NCBI RefSeq assembly: GCF_019430905.1
Contig: NZ_JAHYCA010000002.1
Location: 1 to 64,000, forward strand
DNA length: 64,000 nt
Reading direction: 5' to 3'
Source of the DNA: Billgrantia antri
Lineage (GTDB): Bacteria > Pseudomonadota > Gammaproteobacteria > Pseudomonadales > Halomonadaceae
The translations under genes and the position numbers were made by a program. The notes beneath the pieces were generated by a model. That model had not been told where the DNA came from, made no database searches, and saw only the letters and a program-made list of their open reading frames with translations. Below, in pieces: positions 17,286-25,828 of this stretch (within the stretch, counting starts at the first letter, position 1; every line of letters begins with the position of its first letter).

Positions 17286-17301
17286 TTCGCCGCGCGGCGA
17301 A
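17286..17301. promoter_or_regulatory. 16-bp perfect palindrome before the acyltransferase gene
   Basis: TTCGCCGC directly abuts its reverse complement GCGGCGAA, ending 26 bases before the acyltransferase start codon. It could be an operator or a leader hairpin over the ribosome site GGAGGGA at 17313. The remaining 17128-17326 interval shows no gene and no clear promoter. Confidence 0.35.
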
Positions 17302-17326
17302 GGAAAAACCAGGGAGGGAAGATGCG

Positions 17327-19324
17327 ATGCAGCCGCCGCAGTACAGGCCGGATATCGATGGCCTTAGGGCGATAGCCGTCATTCTGGTGGTCACCTACCA
17401 TGCCGGAGTGCCAGGGTTTGCGTTCGGCTTCATTGGCGTGGATATCTTCTTCGTCATATCGGGTTACTTGATCACGAGTTTGCTGATACGGGAGCTGGCG
17501 GATACCGGCCATATCAGTCTTCTCGCTTTCTACGGCCGCCGCATCCGACGACTGATGCCGGCAATGGTCGTCGTGATTCTCTCTTCCCTCGTTCTGGGCT
17601 ATGTCCTCCTGACACCCATCGGACAGCAGCAGAGCCTGTCCGAGTCGGCCATCGCCTCCATCGCGTTCTTCGCCAATTACTACTTCATTGCCACCACAGG
17701 CGGCTATTTCGATGGCCCCACCGACCAGGTGCCCTTGCTGCACATGTGGTCTCTCTCCGTGGAGGAGCAGTTCTATGCGCTTTGGCCGGTGCTGCTGATT
17801 GTCGGCACGCTCCTCGCCAAGCGCTGCGGAAAACATCCCTGGACCTTCTTGGCAGCGATTGCCTCGGTCGGCATCGGTGCTTCATTTTGTTATGGAGTAT
17901 GGCTTTCCAGCCTCAATCCGAACGCGGCGTACTTCTCCGTTCTTTCCCGCGGCTGGCAACTGCTGGCGGGCGCACTGCTGGCATGTCTCATAGGCCGCGG
18001 GCTGCTTCCGCAAGCCTCGAATATCGCCATGTCTGCTTTAGCTGTGCTCGGAGCGGTGCTGTTGCTGGTAGCGGCGTCGATCATTGAGGGTTCTCACGGG
18101 TATCCCGGCTGGGCGGGCATGCTGCCCGTTCTCTCGGCATTGGCGTTGATCGTATCGGGGTTCGGCAGTGCTTCGACCCCAATCTCGTGGCTACTCTCCA
18201 CGCGACCTTTCGTCTTCGTGGGCAAGGTGTCGTATCCCTGGTACCTCTGGCATTGGCCCCTGTTGGCCATGTCGCGCGCCTATCACCTGGGCGAAGCCGA
18301 CCTCAGCCGCGATCTGGCGCTGGTTGCTCTCTCTTTCGTACTGGCATGTCTGACGTACTGCCTGGTGGAGAAACCCGCGGTGCGCTTCTTCAAAAGGCAT
18401 TTCATCACCAACAAGCAGCTCGTCAAGCTGGGCGGCCTGTCATCCGTCCTGCTTGCTCTCGCTGCATTCGGGCTGATGAGTCATGCCAATCAACAGAAGA
18501 GCGTCGGTCTCTATCGGCAGCTTGAAAGCGCTGCGCAAGAAATGCCCGACCTGCGTGCAGCGTGCCATTTGAGCACTCCCTTTCAAGGACTGCCGGAGGT
18601 GTCCACTTGTATGAACCGCTCCGAAACGGACTCTCCCGACCTGTTGCTATGGGGGGACTCTCATGCCGATCACTACTCGCCGATGCTGGACGAGCTGGCA
18701 AGCAACTTGCAATTTACCTTCCTGCAGAGAACCTTCAGCACGTGCCCGCCATTGATAGGTTATTCACACGGCTACTCCAGCGGTCATTCTCGGGAGAACG
18801 ACCGCCACTGTGAGCTGTTCAAAGCGGAAATGACGAGCGAGCTGTCCCGGTTGGTTGAAAGGGGGCTTTCCGGCGTCGTGTTGAGTGCCAGTTGGCTGGG
18901 GAGACCGAGCAGTGAGACGCATATCGCTCAGGCAGAGGAGGGCCTCAGGAAAACGGTCGATACGCTCCTCGGGCATGGGTTGCGCATCGTCGTCGTCGCC
19001 CCCACGCCTGTGTTCAGCGTGCCCATGACGGAGTGCCTGGCCAGGCGGACGGAGGCATCATGCAATAATTACCAGCGACGGCGGGAAAAGCGAAGGGAAG
19101 CCATGCTGGCCGTCATGCATGACATTGCCGAGCACGAAACGGACGTCAGGGTGGTCGACTTCCATGAGCAGCTGTGCCCCGGCGGGAATTGCCACTCTCT
19201 GCTGGGGGATACCGTGGTGTATCGAGACGAGCACCATCTCACGACGCGAGCCGCCAGAGAACTTGCCTCCGCTGCGCATGGCGATATCGCCTGGCTGTTG
19301 GCGGACACGGCTCCGGGCCGCTGA
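17327..19324 (+). CDS. OafA/YrhL-type acyltransferase 3 with C-terminal SGNH domain
   Basis: About 665 residues, start ATG 17327 after GGAGGGA. The N-terminal half is a polytopic acyltransferase-3 domain: YRPDIDGLRAIAVILVVTYH, FIGVDIFFVISGYLI, YGRRIRRLMPAM, MWSLSVEEQFYALWP. About ten membrane segments precede a periplasmic SGNH hydrolase-like domain with GDSH near residue 443 and DEHHLT near 634, the family Ser and Asp-His. Such proteins O-acetylate lipopolysaccharide, capsule or peptidoglycan sugars. Codon use is a little less GC-rich than neighbours. The last codons and the stop lie inside the first copy of the tandem repeat at 19321. Confidence 0.92.
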   Translation: MQPPQYRPDIDGLRAIAVILVVTYHAGVPGFAFGFIGVDIFFVISGYLITSLLIRELADTGHISLLAFYGRRIRRLMPAMVVVILSSLVLGYVLLTPIGQQQSLSESAIASIAFFANYYFIATTGGYFDGPTDQVPLLHMWSLSVEEQFYALWPVLLIVGTLLAKRCGKHPWTFLAAIASVGIGASFCYGVWLSSLNPNAAYFSVLSRGWQLLAGALLACLIGRGLLPQASNIAMSALAVLGAVLLLVAASIIEGSHGYPGWAGMLPVLSALALIVSGFGSASTPISWLLSTRPFVFVGKVSYPWYLWHWPLLAMSRAYHLGEADLSRDLALVALSFVLACLTYCLVEKPAVRFFKRHFITNKQLVKLGGLSSVLLALAAFGLMSHANQQKSVGLYRQLESAAQEMPDLRAACHLSTPFQGLPEVSTCMNRSETDSPDLLLWGDSHADHYSPMLDELASNLQFTFLQRTFSTCPPLIGYSHGYSSGHSRENDRHCELFKAEMTSELSRLVERGLSGVVLSASWLGRPSSETHIAQAEEGLRKTVDTLLGHGLRIVVVAPTPVFSVPMTECLARRTEASCNNYQRRREKRREAMLAVMHDIAEHETDVRVVDFHEQLCPGGNCHSLLGDTVVYRDEHHLTTRAARELASAAHGDIAWLLADTAPGR

Positions 19325-19731
19325 CGTTGAAACGAAGAGCGAACCGACGGTCGTCGGTTCTCACCGTGCGGGCAATAAAAAACCGAGGCTTCAGGCCTCG
19401 GTCTTCCTGTTGGATAGCGGGGGCCGCTGACGTTGAAACGAAGAGCGAACCGACGGTCGTCGGTTCTCACCGTGCGGGCAATAAAAAACCGAGGCTTCAA
19501 GGCCTCGGTCTTCCTGTTGGATAGCGGGGGCCGCTGACGTTGAAACGAAGAGCGAACCGACGGTCGTCGGTTCTCACCGTGCGGGCAATAAAAAACCGAG
19601 GCTTCAAGGCCTCGGTTTTCATGTTTGGTAGCGGGGGCCGCTGACGTTGAAACGAAGAGCGAACCGACGGTCGTCGGTTCTCACCGTGCGGGCAATAAAA
19701 AACCGAGGCTTCAGGCCTCGGTCTTCATGTT

Positions 19732-19746
<15 letters not shown>
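19321..19746 (-). repeat. Four tandem 106-107 bp repeats, each carrying a tRNA-fMet 3' end and a terminator hairpin
   Basis: Units begin at 19321, 19427, 19534 and 19641 and are almost identical. Read on the minus strand, downstream of the initiator tRNA, each unit holds the last bases of that tRNA, a terminator (ACCGAGGC / GCCTCGGT plus T run), a spacer, and a second perfect hairpin (GAACCGAC GGTC GTCGGTTC, at 19341-19360 in unit 1). Units 3 and 4 end in exact CGGCCCCCGCTACCA; units 1 and 2 have CGGCCCCCGCTATCCA. The last unit runs directly into the true tRNA gene. The layout resembles the E. coli tyrT repeats (rtT), where each repeat contains a tRNA-Tyr 3' end. Confidence 0.9.
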
Positions 19747-19808
<62 letters not shown>

Positions 19809-19822
19809 TCAACGTGTTGCGT

Positions 19823-19850
19823 ATTCTACGCTTTTTCTGCGCTGTGTCAA
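19823..19850 (-). promoter_or_regulatory. Sigma-70 promoter of tRNA-fMet
   Basis: On the minus strand TTGACA (845-850 of the 19 kb block) and TAGAAT (823-828) are separated by 16 bases, with the -10 ending 14 bases before the mature tRNA 5' end. The consensus -35 fits a strong stable-RNA promoter. The rest of 19851-20005 is leader sequence for phaB, including an imperfect GCCAGCA/TGCTGGC hairpin. Confidence 0.8.
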
Positions 19851-20005
19851 GGTGGGCAGCAATCCTCGTGCAAGCGCGGCGCTTGTGTCCATAATCAAGG
19901 GGGGAAGCTTGAAGGCGAGCCCTTCTGCCAGCATCCTGTTATTGCTGGCCTGCTGTGCCAGATCAAGCAATACGATGACAAGCGTCATGATCAGGGAGGT
20001 GGAAT

Positions 20006-20752
20006 ATGACTCAATCAGCACCCGTAGCGTGGGTCACCGGCGGAACCGGTGGTATCGGTTCCGCGATCTGCCGCGCACTGGCGTCGGCGGGCTACCACGT
20101 GGTGGCGGGCTATCACAATCCGGAAAAGGCCAAGACCTGGCTCGAGACGCAGAAAGCCGACGGATTCGACAATATCTCCCTGTCGGGTATCGATCTGACC
20201 GACTACCAGGCCTGTGAAGCGGGCGTGAAGGAGATAGAGGCGGCCCATGGGCCGATCAGCATTCTGGTCAACTGTGCCGGGATCACCCGGGACGGAACCA
20301 TGAAGAAAATGACAGCAGAGCAGTGGCACGAGGTCATCGACACCAATCTCAACAGCGTATTCAACACTTGTCGCAGCGTCATCGAAAGCATGCTCGAGCA
20401 CAAGCATGGGCGCATCATCAACATCTCCTCGATCAACGGGCGCAAGGGCCAGTTCGGTCAGGTCAACTACTCGGCGGCCAAGGCCGGCATGCATGGCCTG
20501 ACCATGGCCCTGGCCCAGGAGACGGCCACCAAGGGCATCACCGTCAATACCGTGTCGCCCGGCTACATAGCCACCGACATGATCATGAAGATTCCCGAGA
20601 ATGTGCGTGAAGCCATTCGTGAAACCATTCCGGTGAAACGCTATGGCACACCGGAGGAGATAGCCCGGTTGGTCGTGTTCCTGGCTGACAAGGAGTCCGG
20701 CTTCATCACCGGGGCCAACATCGACATCAACGGTGGCCAGTTCATGGGTTGA
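20006..20752 (+). CDS. phaB: Acetoacetyl-CoA reductase
   Basis: The 248-residue short-chain dehydrogenase has the cofactor loop TGGTGGIGSAICRALA, NCAGITRDGTMKKM, the Ser at INISSINGRKGQFGQ, and the catalytic Tyr-Lys in NYSAAKAGMHG. These blocks are characteristic of PhaB/PhbB. It reduces acetoacetyl-CoA to (R)-3-hydroxybutyryl-CoA with NADPH for polyhydroxybutyrate synthesis. The ribosome site GGGAGG is strong. It stands alone, not with phaA or phaC, and is followed by a terminator. Confidence 0.94.
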   Translation: MTQSAPVAWVTGGTGGIGSAICRALASAGYHVVAGYHNPEKAKTWLETQKADGFDNISLSGIDLTDYQACEAGVKEIEAAHGPISILVNCAGITRDGTMKKMTAEQWHEVIDTNLNSVFNTCRSVIESMLEHKHGRIINISSINGRKGQFGQVNYSAAKAGMHGLTMALAQETATKGITVNTVSPGYIATDMIMKIPENVREAIRETIPVKRYGTPEEIARLVVFLADKESGFITGANIDINGGQFMG

Positions 20753-20770
20753 CCGTGCAGCGAGACTTGA

Positions 20771-20795
20771 CGGGAGGCCACTGGCCTCCCGTTTT
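20771..20795 (+). terminator. Terminator after phaB
   Basis: A perfect 9-bp stem CGGGAGGCC / GGCCTCCCG with loop ACT is followed by TTTTGG, 18 bases after the phaB stop. It may also serve the convergent DUF349 gene. Confidence 0.88.
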
Positions 20796-20812
20796 GGTTA
20801 GTACGGCCCGCT

Positions 20813-23596
20813 TCACGGCGGGGGCAGACGTGTCAGGCGCGTCAGCAGCGAATCGAGCTCGCCGACTTCCCGTTCCCATTGCTCGGGTGAGACCGGTCCC
20901 GTCGCCAGCAGGTTACGGAGTACGATGCGGACCTCCTCGGCACGGCTCAGCTCGCGACCAAGTCCTTCGTTGAGTCGCTCGACCTGAATGGCCAGACGCA
21001 GGGGCTCGTCGTGCTGGCTGATGCGGCCCATGGCGAGCAGCGAAAGATGAACGCGCAGTCGGGCCAGACGTTCACCGACCTCTTGAAGCGGCGGCGGGTC
21101 TTGCCGCGCGGCGTTGCGCCGCTCGTGGGCGCTGAGCATCTCATCGGACAGGTCGAAGTCCTGAGCAAGGGGAACGTCCTCGCAGGCACCCCCTTCTAGG
21201 TAGGCGGCATCGGCTGCCAGATGGGCTTCGAGCAGGGGGCGGCAGGCTTGCCACTGCTGAATTTCTTCCACCACTGCCAGGCGTGCCAGACGTTCGCGGC
21301 GGGTGCGCACGATACCACTCCAGCGACGACGCATACCTTCCGTGCGTCGTCCCGTGGGCAGCGGCTCCAGGGCGGCGGCTTGTGCAATGGCCTGCTCCAG
21401 TACCTGACTGTCGGCGTGGCGAGCCGGCTGCCACGCGTCGAGCCGGTCGATTAGGGCCTGCATCTCGTCGAGACGTTGACGCGCTCGCTGAGCGCGGTCG
21501 TCGCGTTGTGCCTCGCGCATGGCGAAAACCTGATCGCAGGCCGCGCGGAATTCGCGCCATAGCGTCTGTTCTTCACCGCGCGGGGCGCGCCCCAGCTCCC
21601 GCCAGCGCTGTTGCAGGCTTTTGGTGCGTTCCGCTCGCTCATCGGGGGGCAGCGGGCGCTCAATCAAGGCCTGGACTTCATCGATGAGTTCGCGCTTGGC
21701 ATCGGCCACCTCCTTGGCACGCTGGTCGATCAGCCCCTGCAGGGCAAAGCGGATACGACCGAAGCGGCGCCCGATGGCCTGGGCCTGATCGCGCGGTACG
21801 GGAGAGTGGCGACGCCACTCTTCGCGTGCCTGATCGCGGATGCGCCGCAGTGCATCCGGGTCGGCATCGCCGGCGGGCGCTTCGAGCAGCGCCTCGAGCT
21901 GTTCGCAGAGGGCGGTGCGTGCCTCGAGGTTGCGGGCACGCACGTTGGCCTGATGCTCGCGCCAGGGGGCCAGGCGCTCATGGATGCGGTCTGAGGCACT
22001 GCGGAACCGTTCGGAGAGCTCGCGGCTGGCCGCGGCATCGCCGAGTCCCTTCCAGTCGCGCACGAGCTGGCGGTGGCGTTGATCGAGTTCGGCGTCGGTG
22101 ATGCCGCTGTCGTCGGCAAGCTGCTCGATTGCCTGACACAGCTGTTCACGCTTGGGGCCGGCGACGAAGCCGCGCCAGTCGCGTAGCTCCGCGAGCCTGG
22201 CGCCAAGGCGCTTGAGCGTAGCAAGTTGGGGACGCAGGCTCGCGGCGGGAAGCGAGTCGGAACGATGACGGAGGCTCTGGTGCAGGCGACTGGCGCCCTT
22301 GAAGGCACCGCGGTCGAGCAGTTTTTCCAATTGGATGAGATCCTGGGAGAAGCGCTCGAGGCGTACCTCGAGGGCCTCGTCTTCGGACTCTTCCCGGCCG
22401 GCCAGCCATTGCTGTGCGCGGGCCAGCAGCGGCGACGGCGGTAGCGTGTCGGGCCAGTCACATGCAGCGACGCTGGCCTGCAGCCGCTCGGCGTCCTGCT
22501 CCTTCAGTGCTATTTCGATATCGGCAGCACGTGCTTCGAGGCGCTCCCAGGCTCCGAGAACCCAGTCGTAATCCTCGAGCACACTGTCGTAGCGCTGACG
22601 CAGCGCCTCGTCGGTCACGTGCAGGTCGGAGAGCGCTTGCCAGCGGTTGGCCAGCAACACCTTCTGGGCGCGCAGGCTGGCGATGTCCTGAGCCGTCAGG
22701 CGGTCGCCTCTGGGCAGGCCAGCCAGGCTCTCCTCAAGCGCCTCGAGCAGCGATTCCCGAGCCTCGGCCGCCTGCTCGCGGCGGCGGTCCGTCTCGGCAA
22801 TGGCATGCTCGCGTGCCTCGTGGTCGGAAATGACCTTGCGGCACTGCAGGCTGGCCTCCTGGAAACGGCGCTCCTGCTTGGGGTCGGGTAGGTCCTCGAG
22901 CGACTCCCATTCGCGCACCAAGTGCCGGTACCGGCCCGCATAGAGGGGTTCCCAAGGCGCTCTGGCATGTGCCTCGAGCTTTGCCAGCAGTGCTTCGCGC
23001 TGCGCCCGGGCCGCGGCCAGGGAGGCGGCATCCGTGCGCAACCGGTTCAAGCGCTCGCGTGCCTGGCGCATCACCTGGCGGTCGCGGCGCGCCCGCTGGA
23101 CCAATTGCTGCAGGCCAGCTTCGCTGGTCACCCGTGCCGCTGCTGCATGCCGCACGGCAGCGATGCCGTTGTCGCAGGCTTGTTGGATGAGGTCCTCTTC
23201 CGCCGTCAGGCGTGCCACCGCGGCCAGGCGCAGTTGCTGGTTGTCCCCCTCCAGCGCTACTTGCGACAGCAGCCCCCTGTCGTCGAGGCGCTCGACGATG
23301 CGCAGGCGCTGAGTCAGGTCGATACCGCCGCTGCGGCCGCTGAGCAGCATGACCAGCCGATGGCGGATCTCGGTCAATTCCGGCTGGCGCGTCAGGAGTT
23401 CGAGGAGCGTCTCGGGAGAGGCGATTCTCTCCAGTGCGGCCTGGCGGACGGTGGCTTCCGCATCGAGACACAGCGTCTCCAGCACCTGACGCTGATCAGG
23501 GCTCGCGGGATCGAGTCGGGCAATGGCCTGACATCGAACCTCGGCATCGGGGTGCTGCCAGCGTGGGGCGAACAGGCGGCGAAGGAATCCGGGCAT
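20813..23596 (-). CDS. Large DUF349 coiled-coil protein with N-terminal HEAT-like repeats
   Basis: 927 residues. Residues 1-170 read as HEAT-like repeats (RCQAIARLDPASPDQRQVLETL, LRLAAVARLTAEEDLIQQACDNGIAAVRHAAAARV). The remainder is long charged coiled coil with repeated DUF349 units, for example LRDWRGFVAGPKREQLCQAIEQL, RFRSASDRIHERLAPWREHQ, and RWRELGRAPRGEEQTLWREFRAACDQVFAMREAQ. No catalytic motif is visible. Members occur widely in Halomonas and Pseudomonas without an agreed role. The start follows a CAGGA site. Confidence 0.85.
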   Translation of the reverse strand: MPGFLRRLFAPRWQHPDAEVRCQAIARLDPASPDQRQVLETLCLDAEATVRQAALERIASPETLLELLTRQPELTEIRHRLVMLLSGRSGGIDLTQRLRIVERLDDRGLLSQVALEGDNQQLRLAAVARLTAEEDLIQQACDNGIAAVRHAAAARVTSEAGLQQLVQRARRDRQVMRQARERLNRLRTDAASLAAARAQREALLAKLEAHARAPWEPLYAGRYRHLVREWESLEDLPDPKQERRFQEASLQCRKVISDHEAREHAIAETDRRREQAAEARESLLEALEESLAGLPRGDRLTAQDIASLRAQKVLLANRWQALSDLHVTDEALRQRYDSVLEDYDWVLGAWERLEARAADIEIALKEQDAERLQASVAACDWPDTLPPSPLLARAQQWLAGREESEDEALEVRLERFSQDLIQLEKLLDRGAFKGASRLHQSLRHRSDSLPAASLRPQLATLKRLGARLAELRDWRGFVAGPKREQLCQAIEQLADDSGITDAELDQRHRQLVRDWKGLGDAAASRELSERFRSASDRIHERLAPWREHQANVRARNLEARTALCEQLEALLEAPAGDADPDALRRIRDQAREEWRRHSPVPRDQAQAIGRRFGRIRFALQGLIDQRAKEVADAKRELIDEVQALIERPLPPDERAERTKSLQQRWRELGRAPRGEEQTLWREFRAACDQVFAMREAQRDDRAQRARQRLDEMQALIDRLDAWQPARHADSQVLEQAIAQAAALEPLPTGRRTEGMRRRWSGIVRTRRERLARLAVVEEIQQWQACRPLLEAHLAADAAYLEGGACEDVPLAQDFDLSDEMLSAHERRNAARQDPPPLQEVGERLARLRVHLSLLAMGRISQHDEPLRLAIQVERLNEGLGRELSRAEEVRIVLRNLLATGPVSPEQWEREVGELDSLLTRLTRLPPP

Positions 23597-23851
23597 GGGG
23601 CATCCTGAAAGTAAGACGCGCAGCGGTGGCTGCGCATGCCGTATTGTTGCTGTCGAATCGGCGTCTTTCGTCTAATGTGTGTTATCTAAGCACGCGCCGC
23701 GGCTGGGGAAAAGCCTGCCGGAACAGGAGCGTGTGGGCAAATCGCGACAATGGCCGCCGAGGCCTGGCTGGCCGTATCATCAGTTGCAGGGGGGATGGGA
23801 GTCGCTTAGCTTTAGTCCCACGACCCGACAACACCCGAGTGGAGTCCGGCA

Positions 23852-24589
23852 ATGAGCCTCAAAGTGGACAGGGCAGACATGGCATTCACCTTCAAGGGGG
23901 GCATGCTGCCCATGACGGTCATGGAATTGGCTAGTGCGGATCCGGAGCAGATCCGCGAGCAGCTTTCGGGCAAGCTTAGCCAATCTCCCGCCTTCTTTCA
24001 GCATACCCCCGTGGTCCTCAGCGTCGAGAAGCTCGACGAGCCCCATCTGGCTCTTGAGCGGATCTGTGCCGTGTGTCGCACCCACAAGCTGTTGCCGGTG
24101 GCGGTACGTGGCGGGACAGATCCCGTCAAGCAGTCGGCTTGGGCGCTGGGGCTGGGTTGGTTTCCACCCTCAGATGGGGCGCGTACCCGCTCGCTCGAGG
24201 AGGTTCCCCCCGTTGAAGCGCCGACGGCCAATGCACCCGAGTCGGCCGCCTCGGTGGCGAGTGGCGGACGCATCTACCGGGGAACGGTACGCTCGGGGCA
24301 GCAACTGAGCGCTCCCGACGGCGACCTGGTGGTCATCGGGGCCGTCAACGCCGGGGCGGAGGTGCTGGCGGCGGGTAGCATCCACGTCTACGGCGCACTG
24401 CGCGGACGTGCCCTGGCCGGCATTCATGGCGATACCGAGGCTGGTATCTTCTGCCGTGAACTGCATGCCGAGCTGCTTTCGGTAGCGGGTAACTACAAGC
24501 GTCTCGAGGACATCGACCCGCATCTGCTGGGTGCCTCGGTCCAGGTCGCCCTGCGTGACGCGCAGCTGGGGATAACCTCGCTGGCCTAA
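23852..24589 (+). CDS. minC: Septum site-determining protein MinC
   Basis: The 245-residue protein has an N-terminal MinC_N domain (FTFKGGMLPMTVMELAS...) and a C-terminal beta-helix (GRIYRGTVRSGQQLSAPDGDLVVIGAVNAGAEVLAAGSIHVYGALRGRALAG), which is unmistakable. MinC blocks FtsZ assembly at the poles when recruited by MinD. A linker rich in Ala/Pro joins the domains. The ribosome site is GTGGAG. The 23597-23851 interval upstream holds no gene and is presumed to contain the operon promoter. Confidence 0.96.
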   Translation: MSLKVDRADMAFTFKGGMLPMTVMELASADPEQIREQLSGKLSQSPAFFQHTPVVLSVEKLDEPHLALERICAVCRTHKLLPVAVRGGTDPVKQSAWALGLGWFPPSDGARTRSLEEVPPVEAPTANAPESAASVASGGRIYRGTVRSGQQLSAPDGDLVVIGAVNAGAEVLAAGSIHVYGALRGRALAGIHGDTEAGIFCRELHAELLSVAGNYKRLEDIDPHLLGASVQVALRDAQLGITSLA

Positions 24590-24641
24590 AGCGATTTGCG
24601 CTTTCTTCGTCTTTCTTCGTCTATCCAAAGGAACGTGTAAC

Positions 24642-25460
24642 TTGGCCAAGATTATCGTAGTGACCTCAGGCAAGGGTGGGGTCGGCAAGACGACCAGTGC
24701 AGCGGCCATCGCCACCGGGCTGGCGCTGCGAGGCAACAAGACCGCTGTCATCGACTTCGACGTGGGGCTGCGCAACCTGGATCTGATCATGGGCTGCGAG
24801 CGTCGTGTGGTGTATGACCTGGTCAATGTGATCCAGGGAGAAGCCGGGCTCAACCAGGCGCTGATCCGCGACAAGCGCGTCGACAACCTGCACATCCTGC
24901 CCGCCTCCCAGACACGCGACAAGGATGCCCTCACGCCTGAGGGCGTCGAGAAGGTACTCGATACCCTGGGTAAGGACTTCGACTACATTCTCTGCGATTC
25001 CCCCGCCGGTATCGAGCGCGGCGCGCAGCTGGCCATGTACTACGCCGACGAGGCGATCGTGGTCACCAACCCCGAAGTATCATCGGTGCGCGACTCCGAC
25101 CGTATCCTCGGGCTGCTCGCCTCCAAGACACGGCGTGCCGAGCGTGGCGAGGATCCGGTCAAGGAGCATCTGCTGATTACCCGCTATAACGCCGCACGGG
25201 TCGACCATGGCGACATGCTCAACCTCGATGACATTCGCGAGATTCTCGCCATTGATCTGCTCGGTCTCATTCCCGAGTCAGAAGCGGTGCTGCGTGCCTC
25301 CAACCAGGGGGTGCCCGTGACTCATGACGATGACAGCGATGCGGGCCAGGCATACATGGATACCGTCTCGCGTCTGCTCGGAGAGGAAGTGCCGCTGCGC
25401 TTCCATGAACTCCAGAAGAAGAGCCTGCTGAGCCGCATGTTCGGAGGAGGTCGCCGGTGA
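24642..25460 (+). CDS. minD: Septum site-determining ATPase MinD
   Basis: 272 residues. The start codon is TTG, 9 bases after AAAGGAACG; the encoded sequence begins [25 protein letters not shown] with the deviant Walker A motif of ParA/MinD ATPases at once, so no other start is possible. [14 protein letters not shown] and the C-terminal membrane-targeting helix ([14 protein letters not shown]) are present. MinD oscillates with MinE and recruits MinC. A TTG start may keep its level below MinC. Confidence 0.97.
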   Translation: MAKIIVVTSGKGGVGKTTSAAAIATGLALRGNKTAVIDFDVGLRNLDLIMGCERRVVYDLVNVIQGEAGLNQALIRDKRVDNLHILPASQTRDKDALTPEGVEKVLDTLGKDFDYILCDSPAGIERGAQLAMYYADEAIVVTNPEVSSVRDSDRILGLLASKTRRAERGEDPVKEHLLITRYNAARVDHGDMLNLDDIREILAIDLLGLIPESEAVLRASNQGVPVTHDDDSDAGQAYMDTVSRLLGEEVPLRFHELQKKSLLSRMFGGGRR

Positions 25461-25708
25461 AGTTGCTGGAATTTCTGAAGCGCGAGCGCAAGAAGACCGC
25501 CTCGGTGGCCAAGGAGAGGCTGCAGATCATCGTGGCGCATCAGCGCAGCCAGCGTGGCCAGCCCGACTACATGCCGATGCTGGAGAAGGAGCTCCTAGAG
25601 GTGATCCGCCGCTACGTGCAGGTGGACGACGACGCCATCAATATCAGTCTGGACAGCGAGGACAACTGTTCGGTACTGGAGCTCAACGTCACGCTGCCGC
25701 GCAGCTAA
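25457..25708 (+). CDS. minE: Cell division topological specificity factor MinE
   Basis: 83 residues starting at a GTG that overlaps the minD stop (GTGA). The sequence [53 protein letters not shown] is a standard MinE, with the N-terminal membrane and MinD-contact helix and the C-terminal dimer part. It stimulates MinD ATPase to create pole-to-pole oscillation. Confidence 0.97.
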   Translation: MKLLEFLKRERKKTASVAKERLQIIVAHQRSQRGQPDYMPMLEKELLEVIRRYVQVDDDAINISLDSEDNCSVLELNVTLPRS

Positions 25709-25828
25709 AGACACCGAGCGAGCCGCGCTGCGTCCGCAACGCGCTCGTTCGACGCTTCCGCGGCTGAGACGTCCGCAGGGCTATGGTAGGCTGTGCCGCT
25801 CAGGACGCAGTCAGGAGACAACGCGCCC

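Noticed and set aside
19174..19524. ORF running through the first repeats
   Set aside because: Overlaps the acyltransferase frame and the noncoding tRNA-derived repeats; repeated residues (VETKSEPTVVGSHRAG) come from the DNA repeat.
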